Notes: generated by a model not told the origin, from the sequence alone. Positions 34,352 to 43,942 are shown, counted from the first letter of the stretch. The stretch: 64,000 bases of DNA from Ga0077523 sp038324085 (GCA_038324085.1 JBBQHP010000025.1:1-64000); one strand, 5' to 3'. Translations and numbers: made by a program.

Positions 34352-35307
34352 GTGCGTCGCGCCACGCGGCCGAACAGCCCTTGCGGCCGCAGCAGCACGA
34401 TCACCAGGAACACCACGAAGATCGCGGTGTTCTGCAACTGGTTGGGCAATACCAGGGTGGACAATTGCTGCACCAGGCCGATGGTGAGCCCGCCGAGGAA
34501 CGCCCCCCCGACGCTCCCCATTCCGCCCAGCACCACGCCCGCATACATCACGATCACGTACTCGAGGCCCACGTAAGGCTGGAACGGATAGCTCGAAGCG
34601 AGCAGCCCGCCGCCGATCGCCGTGATGCCGACGCCGAAGCCGAATGCCAGCCGGTGCGCCCGCTCCACGTCGATGCCCATGTAGACCGCCGCCTCCGGAT
34701 TGTCCGCGGCCGCGCGCAGCGATTTGCCGAGGCGCGAGCGGCCCATCAACAGCACGAATCCGATCACCGCAGCGACAGCGATCACCGCGGCCACCGTCTG
34801 TCCCTGGTTCACGAAGACGCTGATCAGGTCGCCGTGGAGCGGCCCGATCTCCCACGCGTTCGACGACAGCGGCGTCGTGATCGACACCGGTGCCGAACCG
34901 AACACGTACAGCCCGCCGTTCTGGATGATCAGGGCGAGCCCGAGTGTCAGTATCAGTTGCGCGTAGTGTCCTTCGGATTCCAGGGCGCTGCCGCGCATGC
35001 CCGTGACCCGGCTCACCAGCAGCTTGTGCACCAGGAGCCCCAAGATGAAGATCACCGGGCCGGCCAGCAGCGCCGCGAGGTAAGGCGCGAAGGCCGCGCC
35101 GAAGACCATGTGCGCGCCGAACAGGCCGAATGCGTAGTAGGCCACGTACATCCCGAGCATCATGAAATCGCCCTGCGCGAAGTTGATCACGCGCATGACG
35201 CCGAAGATGAGGCTCAGCCCCACGCACATCAGGCCGTAGACAGCGCCGGTGAGCAGCCCCGCCGATAGTGCCTGCAGGAAGTTCTCGGTGAACTGCGCAG
35301 CGTTCAT
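34348..35307 (-). CDS. livH: LIV-type ABC transporter permease LivH
   Basis: 319 aa; the start at 35307 overlaps the MmgE/PrpD stop (ATGA). Typical LivH blocks are LLTGAVYGLMCVGLSLIFGV, MRVINFAQGDFMMLGMYVAY and YVIVMYAGVVLGGMGSVGGA. About eight hydrophobic segments are visible. It forms the membrane pore with the LivM half of the downstream fusion. Confidence 0.93.
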   Translation of the reverse strand: MNAAQFTENFLQALSAGLLTGAVYGLMCVGLSLIFGVMRVINFAQGDFMMLGMYVAYYAFGLFGAHMVFGAAFAPYLAALLAGPVIFILGLLVHKLLVSRVTGMRGSALESEGHYAQLILTLGLALIIQNGGLYVFGSAPVSITTPLSSNAWEIGPLHGDLISVFVNQGQTVAAVIAVAAVIGFVLLMGRSRLGKSLRAAADNPEAAVYMGIDVERAHRLAFGFGVGITAIGGGLLASSYPFQPYVGLEYVIVMYAGVVLGGMGSVGGAFLGGLTIGLVQQLSTLVLPNQLQNTAIFVVFLVIVLLRPQGLFGRVARRT

Positions 35308-36704
35308 CGACGCGTCGGAGCGCGCAGCAGCGCCGCGAGCCTCCCGGCGTCGTCGCTGCCTTCCAGACCCTGGATGGCGGACTCGATCTCGCGCGCGTGC
35401 GCGGCGCCGAAGGTCTCTTCCGTCGCGACCCGGAAGCGCTTGCGCACGTCGGCGGCGCTGGCATTGACCACGTCGTTGAGCCGCATGCGATAGTTCGCGC
35501 CGCCACTCGAGCGGACCTCGATCTCGCCGCCCTGGCGGGCCGGATACGCGCGCGTCATGGCGTCGTCGATCTCGAGCTTCGTCAGGGCGACCAGGCGCTG
35601 CAATTCCGGGTCGGCCAGCAAGGCGAAGTTGCGCTCCGTCACGCTGCCCAGCATCAGGGCGGCTGCCACGTTGTACTGGATGCTCATCTTTGCCTGCAGC
35701 ACATGGTCGAACGGGCCGCCGAAATCGCAGCCGGGGTAGAGCGCACCGGCGCGCGGCACCCGCACGGTGATCGCCTGGATGGACGGCGTCGGCACGGATT
35801 CCTCGCGCGCAATGGCGAGCGCCGCCTGGCTCGGGGTCTGCGCGAAATTGCAGGCCGGGATCGGCTTGTGGTAGACATGCAGGATTTCCGGCGGGGCACG
35901 GAACAGCGCCACGTGCGCTCCCGAAGCGGGCTTGCCGAGTGCCGCGAACAGGCCGGCCACGCCGTCCAGCGCCGAGGGCGAACCGAACGCGCCGAGCTCC
36001 GCCAGGCGCACCGCGCTCAGCGCATTGCGGGCGGCGAACCCCGCCTGGAAGAACATCTCGCTGCCCCCGGTGTGCGCCCATTGATTGAAACCCGCGGCGA
36101 GGTTCGTCCCGAGCGCGATGGCGCTCGTGAATGCGGACTCGTCGAGACCGAGCAGGCGTGCGCCGGCCGCGGCTGCGGCGATCGGACCCGTGATCCCGGT
36201 GGGCCGATGGATGCGCGCGATCTCCGCATCCATCACCGCGCGACCCACCTGGCCACCCACCTCGTAGCCGACGGCAGCGGCGACGATGAACTCGGCCCCG
36301 GTCACCTTGCGGTACTGCGCCAACGCGAGCAGGGTCGGCAATACGACGATGCCGAGATGGCTGATGCTGCCGGAATGCATGTCCTCACGCACCAGGCCGT
36401 GGCCCATCACGGCGTTGGCAAAGGCCGCATCACCATGCGACACGAGGGTGGGCGATCCGACCACCGAGGCTCCGGTCCTGGTCACCGTCTGGGCCATGCC
36501 GATGGCCTGAAGGCTCCATGGCAGCTTGCGCGATTCGCACGCGCACCCGATGAGATCCATCAGGCACAGCTTGACCTTCTCGGTCACGTCGAGCGGCAGG
36601 TCCATCAGCGTCAATGCAATGCTGGTGCGGGCCATCTGCTCGGCGAGCGGTTCCACGATCGCTTCAACCTCCAATTGCGAGGTCGGCTTGAGTGCTGCGG
36701 GCAT
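35304..36704 (-). CDS. MmgE/PrpD family protein
   Basis: 466 aa; start at 36704 behind a good Shine-Dalgarno (CGGAGGATACCC). The family includes 2-methylcitrate dehydratase (PrpD), cis-aconitate decarboxylase and itaconate-pathway enzymes. SHGDAAFANAVMGHGLVREDMH is the N-terminal block with active-site His and Asp (described by its ends SHGDAAF and REDMH), and KPIPACNFAQTPSQAALA is the C-terminal block. The substrate is likely a branched or tricarboxylic acid. It is coupled to livH by overlap and is second in the operon. Confidence 0.9.
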   Translation of the reverse strand: MPAALKPTSQLEVEAIVEPLAEQMARTSIALTLMDLPLDVTEKVKLCLMDLIGCACESRKLPWSLQAIGMAQTVTRTGASVVGSPTLVSHGDAAFANAVMGHGLVREDMHSGSISHLGIVVLPTLLALAQYRKVTGAEFIVAAAVGYEVGGQVGRAVMDAEIARIHRPTGITGPIAAAAAGARLLGLDESAFTSAIALGTNLAAGFNQWAHTGGSEMFFQAGFAARNALSAVRLAELGAFGSPSALDGVAGLFAALGKPASGAHVALFRAPPEILHVYHKPIPACNFAQTPSQAALAIAREESVPTPSIQAITVRVPRAGALYPGCDFGGPFDHVLQAKMSIQYNVAAALMLGSVTERNFALLADPELQRLVALTKLEIDDAMTRAYPARQGGEIEVRSSGGANYRMRLNDVVNASAADVRKRFRVATEETFGAAHAREIESAIQGLEGSDDAGRLAALLRAPTRR

Positions 36705-36750
36705 GGGTATCCTCCGAAGGTCGGATCGGGACGTCGCGGCCGCGGGCCGG

Positions 36751-37644
36751 TCAGCCACGCACTTCCACGCCGGCCCACGATTCGATCACGCGACACATCG
36801 ACGTGAAGTCGGAATCGGCGCCGTACATGGCATTCGTCACTGCGAGCATCTCGCGCACCGCAGCGCCCACCACCATGGGCACGCCGAGCGCCTCGGCCTC
36901 GTCCACGCACAGGCGCACGTCCTTGTACGACAGTCCGGTGGCGAAGCCGAAATCGAAAGTCCCCGGCAGGATCGAACGTGGAAACTTGTCCGTGGTGGCG
37001 CTGTTGCGTCCGGTGCCGGCATTGATGACTTCCAGCATCATCTTCGCGTCGAGACCGGCTTTCACCCCCATCACCATGGCCTCCGACGACACGGCGATGG
37101 CCGCTGCGGCAAGCAGGTTGTTCGCGAGTTTCATCGTCTGCGCCTGCCCCGGCGTCTCGCCCAGGTGGAACACCTTGCCGAACGTCTTCAGGATCGGCTC
37201 CAGTTCGTCGTAGGCCGCTTTCGGCGTGGCAATCATCACGGCGAGGGTGCCCATCGTCGCGCCCTTCACCCCGCCGCTGACCGGCGCATCGACGTAAGTG
37301 ATGCCGCGCTCGCCCAGCGCCTTCGCGACGATCCCCGCGGTTCGGGGGCCGATGGTGGAGAAATCCACCACGCGTTTCACTGCGCTGCCGTCGATCACCC
37401 CGTCCTTGCCGAGCGCGACGTTCTGCACGATCTCGGGGTTCGGCAGGCTCATGAACACGACCTTCGCGGCGTTCGCGACCTCGGTCGCGGACTTCGCCGC
37501 CTGCGCGCCCCGTTTCACCAGCGCGGCGATCGCTTCATCGACGCGGTCGTATACCACCACCTTGTGCCCGGCATCGAGCAGTCGATTCGTCATCGGCCCG
37601 CCCATGCGCCCGACACCGACGAAGCCGTAAGTTTCGCTTCCCAT
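36751..37644 (-). CDS. NAD(P)-dependent beta-hydroxyacid dehydrogenase (HIBADH family)
   Basis: 297 aa; start at 37644 behind GGGGGAGGACGACTG. The Rossmann motif is GFVGVGRMGGPMTNRLLDAG; VDAPVSGGVKGATMGTLAV is the substrate-binding signature, and the catalytic Lys lies in GQAQTMKLANNLL. Family members include 3-hydroxyisobutyrate dehydrogenase and tartronate semialdehyde reductase; these cannot be separated here. It is the first gene of the eight-gene operon, so the promoter should be within the ~260 bases upstream, where I see no clear motif. Confidence 0.9.
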   Translation of the reverse strand: MGSETYGFVGVGRMGGPMTNRLLDAGHKVVVYDRVDEAIAALVKRGAQAAKSATEVANAAKVVFMSLPNPEIVQNVALGKDGVIDGSAVKRVVDFSTIGPRTAGIVAKALGERGITYVDAPVSGGVKGATMGTLAVMIATPKAAYDELEPILKTFGKVFHLGETPGQAQTMKLANNLLAAAAIAVSSEAMVMGVKAGLDAKMMLEVINAGTGRNSATTDKFPRSILPGTFDFGFATGLSYKDVRLCVDEAEALGVPMVVGAAVREMLAVTNAMYGADSDFTSMCRVIESWAGVEVRG

Positions 37645-37908
37645 CAGTCGTCCTCCCCCGTGACGCCGCGCCACGCCCGCAAGGGTCAAGGCGCTGGTGC
37701 GCCGCCCGTCGGGACGTCCGTGTCATCTCTTGGGTGCATCCTATAGAGGGCCGGCATGCTTTGCATTACTTGCTTCGGCATACCTGAAACGCCGATCGCG
37801 GCATAGCGCTTCGCGATGCATTGCAGCATCCGCGCCGGTCCAGGCCCTGCCGGAAGCCCCGACGGGGTCGTACCGGGCGACGTCTGCCCGCGGGGACGAG
37901 CGCGCTCC

Positions 37909-40518
37909 TTACCTCGCTCCGCCGGCCATCACCTGACCACCGACGACGGCCAGTGCCCGGCTGCCGACAACCGCCCGCTCGCCGAGCCGACGCGGCGAGG
38001 TCACGGCCAGCAGGCGCCCGTCGAAGTTCACGATGTGCTCCCACAACGAATCCCGCGCCGTCGCCATGCGTGGCGGTGCCTCCAGCGCCGCTGTGGGAAC
38101 TTCCGGAATCGCCGCCAAGGCGTCGACGACCAGCCCGAAGCGCCCTTCCAGTTCGGGGCATTCCACGATGATGATCTGCCGCGTCTCCACGGGGCATTGA
38201 TAGGTGCAGCCGAACAGCTCCGCGAGATCGATCAACGCCATCGCCCGGCCGTCGTACATCATGACCCCGGCCATGGTCGGACTGCTCCGCGGCGCGTTCG
38301 CGATCTCCCGCATGGCGATGGCCTCGAGCACCGTCTCGGACCGGATCGCGACCCAGTGCGACCCGACGTGGAACGTGGCGAGTTCCACGCGCTCGTGGTC
38401 GATCCCGTTGCGCTCGATCAGCGTCGCGCCTCCGACCGTGTCGTACGCGGGCAGCTTCGATTGTTCCTCGGTCGCTGCCGCCAGCGGCATGAACACCACG
38501 GCGATCACGTCATTGCGATAGGCATCGTGACCCGATTTGTATTCGCGATAGCCGCCCGACATGCGAGCGCCGATCGCGTAGTGGTGGCCGTTCCACGTGA
38601 CGATGTCGACCACCGGCACGCCGGCGAGCGCGGGAAGCCCGAGCGCGTCCATCGGCAGCACGGTACCGACCGGCATCTGCTCATGGGTGCTGGCGATCAC
38701 TTTGCGCCCCGGATCGACGAAGACGGCGAAACTGCCGATCCGTGGATTGCCCTCCGCATCGCGCGGCAGCGAATCGTGGAGCATCGCGGTGAACTGCGGC
38801 TCGGCATCGAACACGATGGCCACGACCCCGACGGCGCGACTGTTCCCGCCGTCGCGCACCGCCGCGGCATAGACGTACGTCGGCCGATCGCCGTACAGCG
38901 CCGTCGGCTCGAACGGCGATACCACGTAGCGCTCGGCGTCGTTGAGTTCGAGCGCCGCGCGCACCCAGGGTTCGGTCAGCGTCTGGTCCACGAACGACGC
39001 ACCCTGCGCGTTCGACGCAGCGATGACCCGTCCGCTGCGATCCAGCAGCAACAGCGTGCTGTAGACCGTGTAGAGCGCATTGATCCTGGCGAGGACGGCG
39101 CCACATGACGCTGCGGCCGTGGGTGCGATCGGTGCCTCCCGCAACGCCTGTGCGAACTGCGCCGTCAACGCCCACCAGCGGCAGTCGTTGGCACGCTCGT
39201 AGAGGTTGCGATCCATGATGTCGATCGCGAGCGAAGCCAGGCGACCGGTCTCCTGCACGATCGACGAGATCACCGTGCGGTGGAGCTGATCGATGGAATG
39301 GTCGAACAGGGCCTGGGTGCCCTTGCCGGTCTTGCTCACTTCGCCCAGCAGCACCTTGGCGAAGCCGTTGTTGGCCGCTTTCTGCTCGCGGTGGCGAACA
39401 CTGCCGTTCCAGACGATGCGATTCAGCTCGCGCTGGATCGCGGCCGCCTGGCGCGAGGTATCTCCCAGCGCGGCAGGAAACAGATCGGAGGTCTCGAGCG
39501 CCGCGTTCGACCAGACCGATTCGTCGCTCTTCGGCAGCGCCTCGGACTGCGCATCGGTGAAGGCATGTTCCATCGGCACCATCGCCAGCGCGGCCCAGCC
39601 GGGGCCCATGTATCCCTGATAGCCGTGCGTGCGGCAACTGACCGCCAGATATTCGCGTCCGGCGAATCGGATCGGTCGGCACGCCTGGCCATGCGCCGTC
39701 GGAAGCGGCGCGCCGACCGGAATCTGCCATGCATCGCTGCTGGCGATGACCCGCCCGGCTGCATCGACGATGCTGACCACCGTCCAGGAAGATTCCGGCA
39801 CCAGCCGCCTGAAGATGCGCTCGGTCTCGTCGCGAAACCGGAAGCACAGGCACAGCGCCCCGATGACCGGACCGCCTCGCGCGCCATCGACCGCATGGGC
39901 GTAGACCAGGGCGTCCTCCGTCTGCGACACCACCCGGGTCGGGCCGTAGTACTCCACGTAGGGCGCCCCGGAGCGCAGCGCCTCGCTCACGAGCGAGTCG
40001 TCGAGGCCGGGCTGGGCAGGATTCGCGTCGAGCCGGACCAGGACCTGGCCCTGCGTGTCGAGCAGCACGACATCGGAGTACACCGAATATTTGGCCACGT
40101 ACTCCCGAAACCGCTCGCGGATCGTGTCGGCCGCGGCGACCTCCTCGGCTTCCGATCGACCGGCGCGTCCGGCGAGATAGGCCTGCACCTGCTCGTCGGT
40201 GGCGAGAAAGCCGATGTCGGCGGTGCGCTCGTAGAGATTGCGCACCAGGATGTCGATGGCCACCTGGGCCTGGGACTTGAGGACGCCGGCGAGCTTGCGT
40301 TGGGATTCCTCCGCCATCTGCTTGATCAGGGTGTCGCTCAGCGCCGAGAAAGCCTGGCGCGTCTGGCGCATGTCGGCGTTGATGCCGGAGAGCTGCCCCA
40401 GCAGGCTCAAGGTTTCCCAGGTCGAATGCAGTCGGTCGAGCTGGGCGCTGCAGGTCTGCACGGCGGGCATGTGGTGCAGAAGGTGCGCGCGGGGGCGGTC
40501 GGTGGCAGGCGAAGGCAT
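37909..40518 (-). CDS. Cytoplasmic protein with two Cache domains and a CheW domain
   Basis: 869 aa from the ATG at 40518. An upstream in-frame ATG at 40593 falls inside a strong FliA-like promoter, which supports the later start. Two Cache-like modules are visible, about 85-325 and 430-685, each opening with a matching motif (NLYERTADIGF at 94-104, NLYERANDCRW at 438-448) and containing VYSxxxLLDxxGxV-type strands. Residues about 705-865 are a CheW-like domain (HVGSHWVAIRSETVLEAI; GRFGLVVDALAAIPEVP). I see no transmembrane segment or signal peptide. It probably joins chemosensory arrays by its CheW domain and senses an intracellular ligand. Confidence 0.85.
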   Translation of the reverse strand: MPSPATDRPRAHLLHHMPAVQTCSAQLDRLHSTWETLSLLGQLSGINADMRQTRQAFSALSDTLIKQMAEESQRKLAGVLKSQAQVAIDILVRNLYERTADIGFLATDEQVQAYLAGRAGRSEAEEVAAADTIRERFREYVAKYSVYSDVVLLDTQGQVLVRLDANPAQPGLDDSLVSEALRSGAPYVEYYGPTRVVSQTEDALVYAHAVDGARGGPVIGALCLCFRFRDETERIFRRLVPESSWTVVSIVDAAGRVIASSDAWQIPVGAPLPTAHGQACRPIRFAGREYLAVSCRTHGYQGYMGPGWAALAMVPMEHAFTDAQSEALPKSDESVWSNAALETSDLFPAALGDTSRQAAAIQRELNRIVWNGSVRHREQKAANNGFAKVLLGEVSKTGKGTQALFDHSIDQLHRTVISSIVQETGRLASLAIDIMDRNLYERANDCRWWALTAQFAQALREAPIAPTAAASCGAVLARINALYTVYSTLLLLDRSGRVIAASNAQGASFVDQTLTEPWVRAALELNDAERYVVSPFEPTALYGDRPTYVYAAAVRDGGNSRAVGVVAIVFDAEPQFTAMLHDSLPRDAEGNPRIGSFAVFVDPGRKVIASTHEQMPVGTVLPMDALGLPALAGVPVVDIVTWNGHHYAIGARMSGGYREYKSGHDAYRNDVIAVVFMPLAAATEEQSKLPAYDTVGGATLIERNGIDHERVELATFHVGSHWVAIRSETVLEAIAMREIANAPRSSPTMAGVMMYDGRAMALIDLAELFGCTYQCPVETRQIIIVECPELEGRFGLVVDALAAIPEVPTAALEAPPRMATARDSLWEHIVNFDGRLLAVTSPRRLGERAVVGSRALAVVGGQVMAGGAR

Positions 40519-40591
40519 TCGGGCAGTCTCTTTCGGCAGGGCGAGAAGCGATAGGCGACGGGCGCCCCGGTTGGCCCGAGCCGCGAGTTTC

Positions 40592-40619
40592 ATATCGGTC
40601 GCTCGAGCGCCGATCTTTA
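40592..40619 (-). promoter_or_regulatory. Candidate FliA (sigma-28) promoter of the Cache-CheW gene
   Basis: On the minus strand TAAAGATC (40619-40612) and ACCGATAT (40599-40592) match the halves TAAAGTTT and GCCGATAA at 6 of 8 positions each, with a 12-base spacer (consensus 11). The promoter lies 74 bases before the chosen start. It fits a role in chemotaxis. Confidence 0.5.
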
Positions 40620-40662
40620 GGTCCACCCCCCACCAGCCCGACCGGCCATCCGGCCGCGCCGC

Positions 40663-40911
40663 TCAGGGTTCGCTACCGACTGCCGCGGTCGCGTCTTCGG
40701 GACCGGTCAACTCGACCTCCTGCCCCGCATAGCCGACCCGCTGTCCCGGCCGGAGCTTCGCGCGCTTGCGGGTTTCCACCTGGCCGTCGACCGTCACCTC
40801 GCCTGCGCTCGCCGCGGCATGCGCTGCGCCGCCGGACGACGCGAGCCCCGTGGCCTTGAGCAGCTGGTCGAGCTGGATGTACTCGCCACGGATGGAGAAG
40901 CGGATGGGCAT
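40663..40911 (-). CDS. S4-domain RNA-binding protein (YbcJ-like)
   Basis: 82 aa from the ATG at 40911. The S4 fold is MPIRFSIRGEYIQLDQLLKA, TGLASSGGAAHAAASAGEVT and VDGQVETRKRAKLRPGQRV, in the compact YbcJ/RlbA-like form consisting almost only of the S4 domain. Such proteins bind RNA; the target is unknown. A longer frame upstream is GC-rich non-conserved sequence and was excluded. Confidence 0.85.
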   Translation of the reverse strand: MPIRFSIRGEYIQLDQLLKATGLASSGGAAHAAASAGEVTVDGQVETRKRAKLRPGQRVGYAGQEVELTGPEDATAAVGSEP

Positions 40912-41032
40912 GAGTGGGCGGGCTGGGGCGGAAGCGCCAGGCCGATCGGCCTCCACCCCGGCGATGCGCCTTCGACCGCCGGCGGCGCTCCGCCGCCCGG
41001 CCGCCGCAGCGGGCGACTTGCGGATGCGCCGC

Positions 41033-41824
41033 TCAGTCGCGATAGGCGACGCCCTGCCGGTCGAGCATGCGCAGCAGCGCGGTCCAGGTCTTGTCGACCT
41101 CGGCGCCACCGGGGCCCTTGAACTGCTCGAAGCCCTTCATCGCCACCGCTTCCGGGATCAGCCGGGCGTCCACCCGGCCGCTTGCCAGCGCGTCGATCTG
41201 GATCTGGCACGCAGCATCGAGGTAGTACATCAGCTCGAAGGCCTCGCCGACGCTGTCGCCCAGCGTGAGCAGTCCGTGGTTGCGCAGGATCATTGCCTTG
41301 GACGTGGGACCGAGATCGGCCGCGAGGCGGGTACGCTCGTCCAGTTCGAGCGCGATGCCTTCGTAATCGTGATAGGTCAGCATGCCGTACACGCGCAGCG
41401 AGTGCTGGGTGAGCGGCAGCAGGCCGCATTCCTGCGCCGACACGGCAGACCCTGCGCGGGTGTGGGTGTGGATGACGCAATTGGCTTCGGGGCGCGCAGC
41501 ATGCACGCAGCCGTGGATGACGAAGCCGGCATGGTTGACGCCCAATCCGGTCACGTCGTCGATCACGTTGCCGGATTCGTCGATCTTGACGAGCGTCGAA
41601 GCGGTGATCTCGTCGAACATCAGCCCGTAGGGGTTGATGAGCATGTGGTGCGTACCGGGCACGCGGGCGGTGAAATGCGTGAATATCAGATCGGTCCACT
41701 TGTAGCGGTGGGCCAGCTGGTAGGCGGCGGCCAGCTCGCAGCGCACCTCCCATTCTTCGCTGCTGACTCGCTCGCGCATCGAGGTACTGCGGACGGCTTT
41801 GAGGGAAGCGGTCTTCTCGGCCAT
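41033..41824 (-). CDS. Class II aldolase/adducin family protein
   Basis: 263 aa; start at 41824 behind GGAAGGAGC. Zinc ligands H119 and H121 (VIHTHTRAGSAVS) and a third His in LRNHGLLTLG are present, as is the early FTHFTARVPGTHHMLINPYG segment. Members act as fuculose- or rhamnulose-phosphate aldolases, or are uncharacterised in sugar-acid pathways. The variant lacking a clear catalytic tyrosine set cannot be resolved further. It stands between the S4 protein and the M48 peptidase, with no obvious pathway partner. Confidence 0.88.
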   Translation of the reverse strand: MAEKTASLKAVRSTSMRERVSSEEWEVRCELAAAYQLAHRYKWTDLIFTHFTARVPGTHHMLINPYGLMFDEITASTLVKIDESGNVIDDVTGLGVNHAGFVIHGCVHAARPEANCVIHTHTRAGSAVSAQECGLLPLTQHSLRVYGMLTYHDYEGIALELDERTRLAADLGPTSKAMILRNHGLLTLGDSVGEAFELMYYLDAACQIQIDALASGRVDARLIPEAVAMKGFEQFKGPGGAEVDKTWTALLRMLDRQGVAYRD

Positions 41825-41896
41825 GGGGATGCTCCTTCCATTCGGTGGATGGACCAAATGATACCCCGGCCGGGGTGCGGTCGATGGGCAGCGCGT

Positions 41897-42973
41897 TCAG
41901 CCGCCGCCCCGGATTTCAGCCCACTGGGCGTCCAGCGGAGCGAAGTGCATTCCGCTCGGCACCATCGCCTCGACCGCCCGGAAACGTTCCTCGCTCGCCG
42001 GATGCGACGACAGCAGGGCCGGCACCGATCCGCTTCCGGTCGCGAGCTTGCGGAAGAACGTCGCCATGCCGCGCGGATCGATGCCCGCTGCGAGCAAGGC
42101 AGCGACGCCCGCTCGATCGGCGTCGCGCTCCTGATCGCGCGAGAAACCGAGGCGCGCCAGGTCGCGCGCCCACGCACCCGCGATCGACCCGCCGGCGTCC
42201 CCCAACGCCAGCCGCAGCGCCATGCTCAATCCTGCCGCATGCACCAGCCCGCGCAGGCCGTGGCGCCGTTCCACGTGCTGCACTTCATGGGCGAGCACGC
42301 CGGCGACCTCCTCGGCGACGTCGGCCTGCTCCAGCAAACCGGTGTTGAGCACGACGAAACCGCCAGGCATCGCGAACGCATTGATCGCCGGGTCGCGGGC
42401 GATGTGGAACTCGAACGGATACCGCGACCCCTTGGTGATCCGCGCGCCGAGTTCACGGATCACCGGCAGCGCCGGGTGATCCTCGACCAGCTGCAAGGTC
42501 GTTTTCTGCTGTATCGCGGCTTCCCGGCCGAGCTTGATCTCGGTCGCCACCGGGATCCGATCCACCACCCAGTCCACGATGCGGCCAGCCTGCGTCACCA
42601 GCAGCAGCAATGCGAGCAACGGCACACCGACCAGCAACACGATGAGAACCTTCGACAGGCGCTGCGTCCCGGGGTCGTCCGCGGTCGCTGTCGTGACGGG
42701 TGGCAGCCAGGGAGACAAGGCAGCAAGAGTCGCCCGGTCGTTCACCACGAGCGCGACGGGGCCTCTTGCGCGCTCCCATTCCAGCGTCAGCGCGCCGATG
42801 CCGTAGTCGCTCGCGCGTGCCCGCAATTCGGGCCACGACACCATGCCGGCGCGGCCGTCGTCGAACGCGATGCCTTCCGGCCCGGCGCTGAACGCCGCTG
42901 CCGCGCCGCCGGATTCACCATCCGGCAGATAGAGCCGGCCGACTCCACGCAGGCGGGCGGCCGCCTCGCTCAT
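41897..42973 (-). CDS. M48 family zinc metallopeptidase, membrane-anchored
   Basis: 358 aa from the ATG at 42973, which overlaps the stop of the upstream gene (ATGA). Residues 1-100 form an N-terminal domain seen in YfgC/LoiP-like relatives with a DUF-type extension, a single TM segment is at about 108-127, and the peptidase domain follows. The zinc motif is HEVQH (229-233), the third ligand is E282 (QERDADRAG), and LSSHPASEERFRAV is the usual C-terminal SHP block. The orientation suggests a periplasmic protease, perhaps in envelope quality control. Confidence 0.9.
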   Translation of the reverse strand: MSEAAARLRGVGRLYLPDGESGGAAAAFSAGPEGIAFDDGRAGMVSWPELRARASDYGIGALTLEWERARGPVALVVNDRATLAALSPWLPPVTTATADDPGTQRLSKVLIVLLVGVPLLALLLLVTQAGRIVDWVVDRIPVATEIKLGREAAIQQKTTLQLVEDHPALPVIRELGARITKGSRYPFEFHIARDPAINAFAMPGGFVVLNTGLLEQADVAEEVAGVLAHEVQHVERRHGLRGLVHAAGLSMALRLALGDAGGSIAGAWARDLARLGFSRDQERDADRAGVAALLAAGIDPRGMATFFRKLATGSGSVPALLSSHPASEERFRAVEAMVPSGMHFAPLDAQWAEIRGGG

Positions 42974-43779
42974 TCGTCGTCCCCGCCCAGGAGTCCGCCG
43001 AGCAAGCCCCCGGCCGCGAAGCCGCCGAGCACCGAACCTTCGCCCCGGGCGCCCCCACGCTGCGGGGCTGCCGCGAAGATCCGGCTCGCCAGGCGCGAAA
43101 ACGGCAACGATTGCAGGTAGATGGTGCCGGGGCCGCGCAACGTGGCGAGGAACAGGCCCTCGCCGCCGAACAAAGCGGTCTTGATCTTGCCCACGTACTG
43201 GATGTCGAATTGCACCGAGGGCTGGAGTCCGACGACGCAACCGGTATCGACTTTCAGGACCTCGCCTGGCGCGAGGTCGCGCTTAAGCAACGTCCCGCAG
43301 GCGTGGATGAAAGCCAGTCCGTCGCCATCCAGACGCTGCATGATGAAGCCCTCGCCGCCGAAGAAGCCCACGCCGATCTTGCGCTGGAACGCGATGCCGA
43401 GCGCCACGCCCCGGGCGGCGCACAGGAACGCGTCCTTCTGGCAGATGAACGTGCCGCCGATCGCACTGAGGTCGATCGGCACGATCTTGCCCGGGTAAGG
43501 CGCGGCGAACGCGACGCGGCGCTTGCCGCTGCCCTGATTCGAGAAAATGGTGGTGAACAGGGATTCGCCGGTAAGCAGCCGCTTGCCCGCCCCGAGCAGC
43601 TTGCCCATGAGGCCGTTCTGCTGCGCGCTGCCGTCCCCGAAGACGGCGTCCATGGCGATCCCGTCGTGCATGTACATCATGCTGCCGGCTTCGCCGATGG
43701 CGGCCTCGCCCGGGTCCAGTTCGATCTCCACGTATTGCATTTCGTTGCCGAAGATCTCGTAGTCGATGACGTCTGCCAT
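42970..43779 (-). CDS. AIM24/TIGR00266 family protein
   Basis: 269 aa; start at 43779 behind CCACGGAGC. The family (YbiE/AIM24-like, beta-rich) is marked by QYVEIELDPGEAAIGEAGSM, MYMHDGIAMDAVFGDGS and LFLATLRGPGTIYLQSLPFS. The C-terminal tail is Gly-rich (GGFAAGGLLGGLLGG), a common feature that may contact membranes. Biochemical function is unknown. It is coupled to the M48 peptidase gene by a four-base overlap. Confidence 0.9.
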   Translation of the reverse strand: MADVIDYEIFGNEMQYVEIELDPGEAAIGEAGSMMYMHDGIAMDAVFGDGSAQQNGLMGKLLGAGKRLLTGESLFTTIFSNQGSGKRRVAFAAPYPGKIVPIDLSAIGGTFICQKDAFLCAARGVALGIAFQRKIGVGFFGGEGFIMQRLDGDGLAFIHACGTLLKRDLAPGEVLKVDTGCVVGLQPSVQFDIQYVGKIKTALFGGEGLFLATLRGPGTIYLQSLPFSRLASRIFAAAPQRGGARGEGSVLGGFAAGGLLGGLLGGDDE

Positions 43780-43942
43780 GGGGTGCTCCGTGGAGGGTTG
43801 AGTGCGGAAACCGAAGGGCGCGAAGTCTACCGCAGGGTGTTTTTCGGGACGATGGCGGGTCGGGAGAATCGCTGGGGAGCCGGACCGACCGCCCGTCCCG
43901 AACCACTGGATAGCCATCCAGTCATCGCTCATAATGGCGGCC

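Noticed and set aside
32657..34576. 639-codon plus-strand frame opposite the Liv genes
   Set aside because: His/Arg/Asp-rich composition typical of antisense frames; no start signal or domain.
35397..36806. 469-codon plus-strand frame opposite the MmgE/PrpD gene
   Set aside because: Shadow frame; minus-strand gene is family-length with a good Shine-Dalgarno.
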